64,000 bases of DNA, taken from positions 124,001-188,000 of the forward strand of contig JAHQIW010005317.1 of the NCBI GenBank assembly GCA_019055375.1, read 5' to 3'. A program made the position numbers and the translations under genes. Below, one piece after another: positions 50,105-59,600 of this stretch. A model generated the notes under the pieces. It did not search any database. It was not told the origin of the DNA and was given only the letters and a program-made list of their open reading frames with translations. The stretch's first letter is position 1; every line of letters starts with the position of its first letter. The DNA is from Parelaphostrongylus tenuis (Eukaryota; Nematoda; Chromadorea; Rhabditida; Metastrongylidae).

Positions 50105-51710
50105 TCTCAAAGCCGTTGGTCCATCTCTTTACTCATTGACTTATCGCTCCATCGTGGCAACCATGAAGTATTATGGTGTAAAACTATGATTCGGATCGGA
50201 ATTCGTCTATTTAGTCGGGGCAACAAAGCCTGAAATTGGCTCTCACTTCTCTATTAGGCACCTCACCTAAGGGAATCCGATCTCCGGGCAAAGCTCAATG
50301 ACATATTCACTGCGAGTTTTTCACCAGGAACCTCAAAGGTCATCACAACGAAAATATAATGATCCTCAAGTCTCTCGAGCAACCCTGATCATTCAAGATG
50401 CCTGTCTGAAACAAATGAATTTTTTCCTCGTTGTTGCTCGGCCCATTCAAATACTGAAACTATAAGTGACACAGGTGTTCTTCGGTGAGGCGTATAGTGA
50501 ACACATTATAAAAATTTACAGAACACAAAACTTTTTTCGCTCATTCACTCATGATGTCCAGTTATTCGCGTTCTCCTTATTTGGATATGAATAAAAAATA
50601 CCTAAAAAAAGTTTATGTTTACGACCTAGTCACTCTCTAATAAAGAAATCCCCAATAGCGATTCTTCTTGCAAGCAATACTTTCTGGAGCTAGTTTGGCC
50701 TTTCTACAAATCACCATCTGCTAAGTTCTACCAATCAAGCAAAGCTAGAACTCTGAGAGATACTCATAAAACACGAAGCCTCAGGAGGACTTTGAACCCG
50801 TATCACTCCTTCCGGAGTTCTCATGTTTTCCACTGCGTTTGCCGACCTCCTAGCATTGTTTTTTCTCAGCCACATTTCAACTCCACCAATGCTATGAGCG
50901 TGTTAAAGTCGAGTTCAGGATCTTTCTAATTCTATTTACTACCTGGTAATTTTTCGTGGCTGAAAGAAAGACAGAGCAAGTCTCAGTAAGTATAGTGAAT
51001 AGCAGGTGAGTTCCCGGTAGGGGTAAGGGTAGTCGTGGGTTTGAAGCCAAACTGAAGTTCCAAGTTCTACATTTTTCTCAGTATCCTTGTTGTAATATTT
51101 CAGATCCATAACATCAAGAAAGACTAGGCAATGAATAACAAGGTAAAACATTATGATTTCCATCATTAGGAAGAAAACTACATGAAAAGGGATGCTGTGG
51201 AAGGCTGATACGATGAAATGAGGAAAAATCGACGGCCTTACTCCAAAAGCACGCCGGTGGCACGAAGTTGAGTGGTTTTACTTGACAACACTACGCAAAC
51301 TCAATACACCTCATCGTTAAAATCCCCTGAGAGCCACATCGAGGTGCTTAGCGATAGTTTGGCAAAGTAGAGACTCGACGATGACGATGAAGGATGTTGT
51401 CAATGAACGAGCTGGAAGCCGACAAATTAGCAGCACACGGCAGTTGTTTGGGATTTTCCCTGCCTCTCGAAGCATGCGGCATGGGGAGTCGTCGGATTCA
51501 CTGTAGAGTCGGCGTATAAAAAGTTCGGGTACAAAGTAAAATAGATATCTTATAGTAGAGAAAAGAACAAATAAATGTTCTGGTGTAAATTTACTAGCGA
51601 TGCACATGTGAAAGTCCATGGAGCAATATCTATTTTCTTTTATTTATTATTTTGATTTTCTTTATAATATTTTCTTTTATTTTATTCTAATTTAGATGAT
51701 CTGTCTACAC
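50105..51710. other. No recognisable gene; SINE debris at about 50745-50860
   Basis: About 50745-50860 on the - strand looks tRNA-derived (gtgatacgggttcaaagtcc from 50790-50809, with a head in the ggaggtcggcaaacgcagtgg region). A 100-codon - strand frame at 51317-51619 is unrecognised. No gene is supported. Confidence 0.45.
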
Positions 51711-51714
51711 CATC

Positions 51715-52520
51715 TACCTTGTGTATCACAGCATTTCTTGCTTACGATTCCTTTCACTTCATGAAAAACCAATGGTGTAAAGTTGAAAATATCAGACTGG
51801 ATGGATCTCTGATTACGGAGATCTCCTCGTACGTGTACTTTGGTCGTTCACTGAATATGGAGAACAACACGAAAATTTGGAGGAACTTGACAGAACAAGG
51901 AAAGCAGCGTGGGCCATATTCGGGCCACTGAAAAAAGCCACCGACCGAATAAGCGGTCCCAAATCACGCGATAACGCTTTCACATCAACAGTCTTCTAGT
52001 GTTCTGTTATGCAACGGAGTCGAGGGTTGATACTACGACCACATCAAGGTTACTCACAAACAACTTACAGAACGCTTGAACAATATCTTCTGAAAATCAG
52101 CCGGCACTCACAACATCCGGCCGGCTTGCGCAGCTTAGATCTCAGGAATTTTTCTCATCTTCGTGATCCGGAAGAATTCACATCGATGGCGAAGTACAGA
52201 TGGGCCGGTCATATAGTAAGAAGTGCAGACGACAGATGGACGAAACGTACTATAGAATGGACGCCACGAGAATACACCCGTCCCTGAGGACGACTTTCTA
52301 CACGTTGAGCGGATGTGTTCGTTAAGAGGATTAATCAGTTGTATTCATATCTCTATTCGCACCAGCTTTGTTCGTACCTGCCGACATTCTACAGATCAGG
52401 GTATGAAGCTCGCGCCAGTGGTCATGCTCGAATGAAACCACCGCCATGGACGACAGTCGTGAGAAGACGAGACGAATGGAAGATGTGCTGGGGTCCGCAC
52501 AATTCGTGAAGACAGACCGT
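51715..52520 (+). pseudogene. RTE-type retrotransposon relic, C-terminal region
   Basis: Frames read KNQWCKVENIRLDGS, ITEISSYVYFGRSLNMENN, then AAWAIFGPLKKATD-like, then HPAGLRSLDLRNFSHLRDPE, YRWAGHIVRSADDRWTKRTI, EWTPRE and finally DEWKMCWGPHN. These are consecutive blocks of the hookworm-type RTE endonuclease-reverse transcriptase C-terminus, in order, with several frameshifts. The 5' half is absent. This copy is much less decayed than the one at 1020-2340. Confidence 0.9.
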
Positions 52521-52529
52521 CTAAGTATT

Positions 52530-53165
52530 CAATTAAGTATCCATCTACCTTGCGTATCACAGCATTTTTGCTTACGACTCCTTTCCTTGGACTTGTTCTT
52601 TGCAAAGGACTTCAGACACTGCACTTAGTTCTTTAGATTTTCGCGTTCTCCGTAGATGCCGTAAAATGCTGTTCCAGACTTCTATTCTTGCACTTTTGAA
52701 GGTAGTCGAGTAAGGCATTCCCTAGGGCGTTCGTTGACTGATGGTAAGATAGTGTTAGGGGAACGGATCGAACCAGCACCTTGCTTATCACCTTGAGTCC
52801 TCCTACGCTGCATCGCTAAGCACTGCGCTATCCCACGCCGATGTAATGTTTGTAATGTCTTAGAGCGAGATACTATTGTCCCGTCTTCACAATGTTTTTT
52901 ATTGTCACTATGAGGATCTCAGTACTTCTATCATCCAATTCGTTCTTTCATCTTCTTCTTAAAAATTGTCGAATACCGGTTGAGCGAGTCCCGTTGCCAT
53001 CTCGAGGATAGCCTGGCCGTGACGTTCCATAGGGCGTTATAGTTGACTGCCGGAGAGGACTGGGAGATGGGGCTTAGCCCATGCGCGCCGCGACGGGCGT
53101 CACAACCACTTGGCCATAGCGTCCCTCAAAGATAGAGTGAGTACAAGAATCAATCTTATATTCAT
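52530..53165 (-). mobile_element. SINE-derived debris (two head types)
   Basis: About 52760-52850 read on the - strand gives a tRNA-like head (ggcgtgggatagcgcagtgc) and a B-box-like ctggttcgatcc. About 52980-53125 holds a GGCCAAGTGG-type head (from ccacttggcc at 53107-53116) with a GC-rich body, like the copies at 3725 and 25930. Confidence 0.55.
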
Positions 53166-53166
53166 T

Positions 53167-53458
53167 AAAAGGATAAAGCTCTCGGCGTTGATTAATCCAT
53201 GAGAGATATGCCATGCACTCGTCTTCAATTTTCTAACCCGTTTGGGGTGGTCGAATGCATATCTGGTCCTTACAATAACTCGTGATGACCTCTCGCTGTA
53301 TCGAGTCAGTGCTGCTTATCTTCCTAGACGAGTCTGGGACCGGTATGGTACCAATTTGCCGACTCCGGAGAGACGGATGGCTTGGTAAACCATAAGCGCG
53401 AGATCGAACCATCGACCTCATGTGTGGCGTAGAGCACCTCTAGCCACTGCGCCTCATG
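53167..53458 (-). mobile_element. tRNA-derived SINE, B family
   Basis: On the - strand it begins with a tRNA-like head (gcgcagtggctagaggtgct), has a ggtTCGATctc B-box relative, then gccatccgtctctccgg, gactcg.., gtaaggaccagatatgcatt and the 3' end atcaacgccgagagctttat. Five copies lie in 53-62 kb: this one, 54383-54706, 55152-55457, 57577-57873 and 61829-62136. Confidence 0.85.
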
Positions 53459-53739
53459 GGCTTTATATTTGATATCTTATCAAGATTTCTACTTTGCTCT
53501 TCGAATCACAGTCGCATACAATTAGAATCACTTTGCTTAGTAAGCTGGCGCGAAAAAACGTGCTCCAATCGACATCGTACTCCTGAATACAAATTCTTTT
53601 TCGATCGGTGCTATGCAGCTTCGGCTTTGTTGTTGTCGTTGATGTCATCCAATTATCTTATCGATTTTCTGGTTTTTTGGGCTTCTTTTTTGTTTTTTTT
53701 ATTTTTACCTTATTTTTGGTTCAAGAACTATTTTTGAAA

Positions 53740-53820
53740 TGTGCGTGGCTCAAAAAATATCTGCCAGGCATATTGAATTTTGAGCTGTGGTCCTAAGAAA
53801 ACACTCGAAACGAAAGATAT
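53740..53820 (+). mobile_element. H1 3' end fragment
   Basis: gtggctcaaaaaatatctgc, caggcatattgaattttgag and the following gtggtcctaagaaaacactc block equal the outer end of H1 copies at 61270-61345 and 62825-62900. There is no ribozyme in this fragment. Confidence 0.8.
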
Positions 53821-53908
53821 GATATTTTTGAAATTATTGATTTGTGAAAATGTAGTTGTCCACTCATTTTTTTCAGCGACAAAATGCAGATTTCCAGGAC
53901 ATGTAAGC

Positions 53909-54015
53909 GTCGGTGTTGCAACGGTTAGCATACGCTCCTGGAAAGAGTGAGATCTGGGTTCAAATCCCGGCTGACGCAGATGTTTTTGCACACCAGTCCA
54001 CATTACAGGACATAG
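53909..54015 (+). mobile_element. tRNA-derived SINE, T family
   Basis: The head gttgcaacggttagcatacg and B box gggttcaaatccc are nearly identical to the copy at 13663. The tail starts gtttttgcacaccagtccac and soon diverges. Confidence 0.8.
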
Positions 54016-54129
54016 GATTTTTTCAAATTAAGAACACCTTCATTGAGATCTTTCTAGTGATACATAATCTTTTGATAACAATAAAGTTGCCCTGGGATCA
54101 AAATTTCACTGGCGTTTTAGAAAGCAAAT

Positions 54130-54365
54130 TTCACTGAACCTCGATGAGATACGCGGTAGGTTTTATGTTCCATTTCGGTTATCTGGAAGCAAATGAAGCG
54201 ACGATTTTTTTGCTGCGCAGAGGATTTCTACTGCACTTTTAGTAATGATTCGAAAGCTTAAATCACTGGCTATTGCCTCACGTAGCCGGTTTTTCATAAC
54301 ACCCTCTTATAACGCTGTAATACCCGAAATAAAATTATGTTTCACACGACCATCTCTTTTTTTCT
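54130..54365 (-). repeat. P-family repeat, inverted copy
   Basis: Its reverse complement contains gtgtgaaacataattttatt, tacagcgttataaga and gcaatagccagtgatttaag, matching the blocks at about 56110-56200. It therefore faces the direct tandem copies at 54840-56255. Confidence 0.6.
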
Positions 54366-54382
54366 CATATCGCTTATATTTC

Positions 54383-54706
54383 TTCAGAAAGCGCATGGTA
54401 CAGGAGCGCATGTGGCGCAGAGGTTAGAGGTGCTCTGCGTCGCACACGAGGTGGTCAATGGTTCGATCTCGTCGCGTTCATGGCTCACCAAGCCATCCAT
54501 CTCTCCGGGTTCGGTGAATCGGTACCAGACTGGTCTGAGACTTCTCTCGAAGGATAAGCAGCGCTAACTCGGTTCAGCGGAAGGTCACCGCGAGTCATTG
54601 TAAAAGCCAGATTTGCATTTAATCACCCCAAACGAGGCTAAAAATTGAAGATGATTGCATAGCGCATCCCTCAGGGATTGATCAACGCCGAGAGCTTTTA
54701 TCTTTT
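54383..54706 (+). mobile_element. tRNA-derived SINE, B family, with target-site duplication
   Basis: Flanked by perfect 15-bp direct repeats tatcgcttatatttc (54368-54382 and 54707-54721). The element reads agcgcatgtggcgcagaggt, a B-box-like ggttcgatctc, the shared body and atcaacgccgagagctttta. A duplication this long and exact supports retrotransposition by target-primed reverse transcription, probably with RTE machinery, and recent insertion. Confidence 0.9.
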
Positions 54707-54839
54707 TATCGCTTATATTTCGCTGAACGGAACTCCTTCCTTAGAAAGCTAGCCCTTATTCGTTATCACAAGTGTCGAAGAATTTAAAAATGTGCTTGCT
54801 TTCAGGAAAGCTCTTTTGATAGCGCTGTAGGAGAAAGGA

Positions 54840-56255
54840 AAGATTTGTGCTTTACAGCTCGCCCGACAGAGCTCTTTCTCTAGACTATTAGTAATCATTC
54901 GATAGCGTAGATCCCAGTGATTCCAGAGTTGCGTTTATTTTCTAGAAAAACCGTCTCACTGCAGTGTAGCAAGGAAAATAAGATCGAGTTTCACATATAC
55001 GACAAATTTGTTTACCAGGAAGTCTGCGGGCTGGGGGCGAGGCGATTGATCGTTGGCCTAACGCGTTGGACATGTGGGGTGCAACTTGTTATTCAACTGG
55101 AATTTTTTTGCGCTTTGAAGGAAACTCCAGATAAAACGATTGATTTAGATAAAAGCTAAAAGGATAAAGCTCTCGGCGTTGATTAATCCTTGAGGGATAC
55201 ACCATGCATTCAACTTCAATTTTTAACTTCGTTTGAGGTGATTGAATGCATATCTGGCCTTTACAATGACTCGCGGTGGCCTCCCGCTGAACCGAGTCAG
55301 TGCTGCTCATCCTCCTAGACTAGTCTGAGATCTGTCTGGTACCAATTCACCGACCCCGGAGGGATGGATGACTTGGTGAGCCATAAGCGCGAGATCGAAC
55401 CATTGACCTCGTGTGCGACGCAGAGCACCTCTAATCACTGCGCCACGCGCGCCTTATTTGATTTAGATACTAGGAAGTATTCTCTACACGTTCATATGCA
55501 TTTCGTGTTTCCAGCGATTTATACACGTGTTGAATTGAAGGCGCGCGGCTGAAAGGATGCTTTGGAAAACCAGCCACGTACAGCTTTAACCAGAAATCCA
55601 AGCTTTTAAATGATTACGAACGCTTCTGTGAAAGGTTCCTTTCCAGCGAATGGGTTGGACGGTTATTCATCGCCTTCTAAAAGAAGAGACCCTAGTTGTG
55701 TCTCTCACACACGTTTTTCCCGCAGGACAGAGCTCTTCCTTCAGACTGTTAGTTGTCATTCGATAGCGTAAGTATCGAGGATTCTACCGCTGTGCTTATT
55801 TTCTGAAAAAACCGTTTCTCTGCAGTGTAGCAGGGAAAATAAAATCGAGTTTCACATGCGTGTGAATTTTTTTTTTCGCCAATTCACGGGCGGAGGAAGG
55901 AGGTTGCCCGCGATTTCGACACAGCGATCGATCGATGGCGCCTAGGCGGCTCACATGTGAAGTGCGATTTTTGCTATTCAATTAGGAATTTTCTTCTCCG
56001 CTTCGAAAGAAACTCCAGATCAAGCGTATGATTCTGATACTAGAAGATTTCCTCTACGTGTCCATAAGCTTTTCATGCTTCCAGCTGAATAATGGTGGTA
56101 TTGCGTGGCCGTTATAAAACAGTTTTATTTCAAATTGTACAGCGTGACAAAAAGGTCTCTTCAAAAAACAGCCATTTAGCGCAGTAGCCAGAGATTTGAG
56201 TTTTCGATTAATCACGAACACTCCTATGAAAAGCGCCAGTCCAGCGAAATGGGTC
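54840..56255 (+). repeat. P-family direct tandem repeat, two units
   Basis: Unit 1 (about 54840-55680) and unit 2 (about 55727-56255) share, in order, a gacagagctcttyc block, attcgatagcgta, ctgcagtgtagcargg, aaatcgagtttcacat, gaaactccagat, ctctacrygt.cata and agcgaa.tgggt. Without the B-family SINE in unit 1, the units are about 530-540 bp each. They share F-like blocks (gagtttcaca, acagcg). Their role is unknown. Confidence 0.75.
55152..55457 (-). mobile_element. tRNA-derived SINE, B family, with target-site duplication
   Basis: Inserted in P-repeat unit 1 on the - strand and flanked by perfect 12-bp direct repeats ttgatttagata (55140-55151 and 55458-55469). Most of the unit 2 sequence continues across the empty site (gattctgatactaga), confirming the insertion. 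Confidence 0.9.
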
Positions 56256-56257
56256 TT

Positions 56258-56345
56258 TTTTACACGATTTGGCTCACGCGAGGCTGAAATCAAAGCCTTT
56301 ATTTGGCTAGCACTTTGATGAGTCTTCGCCTTCTTCAGAGCCGAT
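56258..56345 (-). repeat. Penelope/H4-type hammerhead-like fragment
   Basis: The - strand gives GGCTCTGAAGAAGGCGAAGA then CTCATC. The CTGAAGAAGGC block is as in the motif at 37662, but the GAAAC box and cleavage site are lost. Confidence 0.4.
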
Positions 56346-56354
56346 GATTCGAGG

Positions 56355-56505
56355 CATAGAGTGGTACGCAAAAATCTGATCTCATACGGGAGCCAGACCC
56401 GCGTTTCACCCATGCCGGGGCGCCTTCTAATACCGATAGGGGTGAGTCGTGGGTTCAACTCCCTTTGAGGTCAAGTTTTTGCGCACAATTCTGTGCACCT
56501 GGACG
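56355..56505. repeat. Inverted pair of tRNA-derived SINE fragments
   Basis: gagtggtacgcaaaaa.ctgatctca at the left mirrors tgaggtcaagtttttgcgca at the right. gggagccagaccc (left) mirrors gggttcaactccc (right). The arrangement is the same as at 32648-32822, but more diverged. Confidence 0.65.
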
Positions 56506-56670
56506 ATCTTTATTGCTTGGTCTTGTTGGCAACATAAAGAGGTATCTGTTGTCATTACTCCTATAGTGACTTTCTCTTCTTTCTCCTCTAAATCATCGTC
56601 TTGACAATCTTGTTTTGTCATGTTAAACCGATTCATAATGACATCAGTGTATCACTTTTTGATATACATC

Positions 56671-56680
56671 TCTTATAGAT
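56671..56680 (+). promoter_or_regulatory. Probable trans-splice acceptor of VPS36
   Basis: tcttatag lies two bases before the ATG at 56681. An acceptor-like AG immediately upstream of a start codon, with no coding sequence before it, is the usual arrangement for spliced-leader addition in nematodes. Confidence 0.55.
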
Positions 56681-59600
56681 ATGGATCGATTGACTTGGTA
56701 TCAACCCGGTGAAAGTCTCGAGGACCTCATCTGTCAGGCTGGCCACGTTGGCATCTACGATGGCGATCTGAAACATGTGGGTTTTACAATTTCGTTGCCG
56801 ATCATCGGCTGGTGATCTGAATCGGTCCTCGGTCTGGTCCATTTCACTTTATATGGATGTGAAGAAGAAAATGGGAGGGGGGTTCGATTTTTCACACTTC
56901 GCTGTGAAAATTGGAGATCAAATAAAATTCTAAGTATTTAACCGCTCTAGCGGTGGTATCTACCCGGGCCAGGCCGTTGACGGCTGGCGGCTGACAGATA
57001 GATGCGCTGTAGAGTAGAAAGAGCGATGTGCAAAGGGGAGGGGCGTCAGTAGTGTAACGGATTGAGCAGGCATTCCGGAAAAAATGAGGGTGCGGGTTCT
57101 AGTCCCACCTGACGCGAAAGTTTTGCACATCACTCTGCATCAATGGCTGTTAACATTGTTTTTAGTTGAGAAGATTAGTTGCAGCTGTAGTTTATCACTG
57201 AAATATAGTTCTGAAAGGTTTAGACCGCATGCGAACAGGGAACTGCTTCACTAACCCTACACCGTATCATATGGGCGGACTCTAGTGATCCTGTAAGTTC
57301 TTACTAATTTTTATTATTTTATAAAAAGGTTTTGAGCCGTTCGTCAGAACAGGTGTTCTGTACAGACACCTCTTTCGTCCTCGAGGGCTCCTCAGTAGCA
57401 CATCTCCTCGGTTCAGTCAAGCCCTTGAGGCTGTACTTCTCTATGAAGGAATCGACGCCGAATGTGATGATATAACATCTCGGTTTTGATCATTGTTAAC
57501 TTGTTAGCTTAAGTTAACTTTTTTGTTGGGTGACTTTCTTCCACTTGTAAGTTCTTCTTCCATTATAGGTTATAAAAGGGCGCATGTGGCGCAGTGATTA
57601 GAGGTGCTCTGCGTCACAACGAGGTCAATGGATCGATCTCGCGCTCATGGCTCACCAAGCCATCCATCCCTCTGGGGTCGGTAAATTGGTATCACGCAGA
57701 TCTTAGACTTGCATGGGAAGATAAGCAGCACTGACTCGGTTCAGCGGGAGGCCACCGCGAGTCATTGTAAAGGCCAGATATGCATTCAATCACCTCAAAC
57801 GAAGTTAAAAACTAAAGTCGAATGCATGGCGCATCCCTCAGGGATTGATCAACGCCGAGAGCTTTATCCTTTATATCCTAACACATTTTGAGCCATTCAT
57901 CAGAACAGGTGTTCTGGACACGCACTTGTTTCGTCCTGGAGGACTTCACAAGTGCACAGTCCCTCGGTTCAGTCGATCCCCTAAGGCTATACTCTATAAA
58001 GTAATCGACACCGAATATAATGATATAACATTTCGTTTTTGATCAGTGTTAACTTGTTAGCTTAGTTTAACTGTCTTGTTGGGTGACTTTTCTTCCTCTT
58101 GTATATTTTTCTTCCATTATAGGTTTGAGAGTTCTGAACTAACTCGCTATTATAGGCATAGTAAAAGTCACTTTAGCACTGAAGCTCAGATGTACTTGTT
58201 CAAATTATATGAGGACAAGAATTCTTTTTATCTAATCACTCTTTATAGCGGTGATATGATATTACAAACATGCTCAGTGATGCTGAGTGATGTGTAAAAC
58301 TGTGACGTCAAACGGGAATCGAACCCGCATTTTACCCTATCCTGATTTTGTCATTAACATGAATATCCAATATCTTGATTCATAAGATCGACTGTTTCTA
58401 GAACCTCGCAATAAACATTCAAAAATTCTAAAAAAGAATGTCTAAAGACTAAACGAGGTTGATACGTCAGGGCCATACACCGGTGTTTCGGAGGTTTCGG
58501 CCTCCTCGTCAGTGACCCCCGCCCCACATTAAGCCCTGCATTGTAGCAAGGAGGGAGGCGTATGTGGTGATGGCATAGTGTCCAATGACACTGATCCATC
58601 ATCATCAGTCGAGGGTTTCGGCTTTTAGATCGAAATTGATTCATAAGATCGACTGTTTCTAAAACCTCGCAGTAATTATTGAGAAAAATTGCAATAAAGA
58701 ATGTCTAGAGCCTAAGCGAGGTTGGTACGACAGAACCATACACGGTTTTGCTGTGCCATCACCACATACGCCTCCCTCCTTGCTACAATGCAGGGCTCAA
58801 TGTGGGGCGGGGTCACTGACGAGGAGGACGAACCTCCGAAACACCGGTGTATGACCCTGGCGTAACAACCTCGTTTAGGTTTAGACATTCTTTTTGGAAT
58901 TATCCAATATCTATCGGCATAATTGGATTCAGTGTTGACCGACTATCGGACCCAAATAGTTGACGGTTGGTTGCTGACGGATTAATGCGTTGCAGCGTAG
59001 ACAGAGTATCAAAACAGGAGTCGTTAGTGCAATAGGTTAGAGCCCGGATAGGGTGAAGTGCAGGTTCGAGCCCCTCCTCACGCGAAAGTTTTCCACATCA
59101 CCCAACATCATTAGGCAAATCTCGACACTTAAGTGGTCCTTCATTGAAATCGATCTGAATTACGTCTTTCTTCACTTCTCGTTTAGTTGAAAAAAGTATT
59201 GCTAAGTTGTTGAGTTTTCTTTTAGACCACGTATAGCTAGGTTTTCTTTCAAAAGGTTACGTTCCTTTGATAGAGTTTTCTAAAATCGCTTCTACCTATA
59301 CCCAGTTTTTCTGCAAGCTATGGAGCAACTGCTCTCCGATCAGATTCAATTGATTTCCTCACTTGAATAGCTGGATACTGAACGACCTGTCTTGTCTTCA
59401 CTGATAGCGGGGGTTCCAGCACAGGGTAATTGTGCTGGTTTAGCTGTTTTGTTCCCTAGAATCGCGAGGTAGGCCTAGCCGAAGCTTCCTTATGTCGTCA
59501 CCACATTAGAGCAGTCGCCGGCCTTCGTGGAGCAGACGTTGGTTACTACCTTGTGACTAGTAGCAACCAAGATGGCAAGTGGCCCTTCTGGGGGGTTGAA

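Larger units (their letters stand above)
57327..58122. mobile_element. A-family direct tandem repeat with hammerhead-like motifs (intron 1)
   Basis: Two direct copies, 57327-57570 and 57885-58122, share ttttgagcc.ttc.tcagaac, aggtgttctg, tttcgtcct, ctcggttcagtcga-type, aatcgac.ccgaat, tgttaacttgttagctta and cttccattatag. A B-family SINE lies between them. On the - strand both contain a stem II hairpin of GTCC/GGAC type followed by GAAA. Confidence 0.8.
58375..58900. mobile_element. H2-family hammerhead element, tandem and inverted units (intron 1)
   Basis: A unit starting ttgattcataagatcgactg begins at 58375 and again at 58635, a direct repeat of about 260 bp. Within unit 2 the sequence switches to an inverted copy: gccctgcattgtagcaagga (unit 1, near 58531) faces tccttgctacaatgcagggc (near 58776). 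The inverted segment ends aacctcgtttaggtttagac. Two intact, outward-pointing hammerheads result. Confidence 0.88.

Noticed and set aside
57045..57135. Hammerhead-like CTGACGCGAAAG in the T-family SINE
   Set aside because: The spacing lacks a stem II and the bases belong to the tRNA-like acceptor end. The resemblance is accidental.
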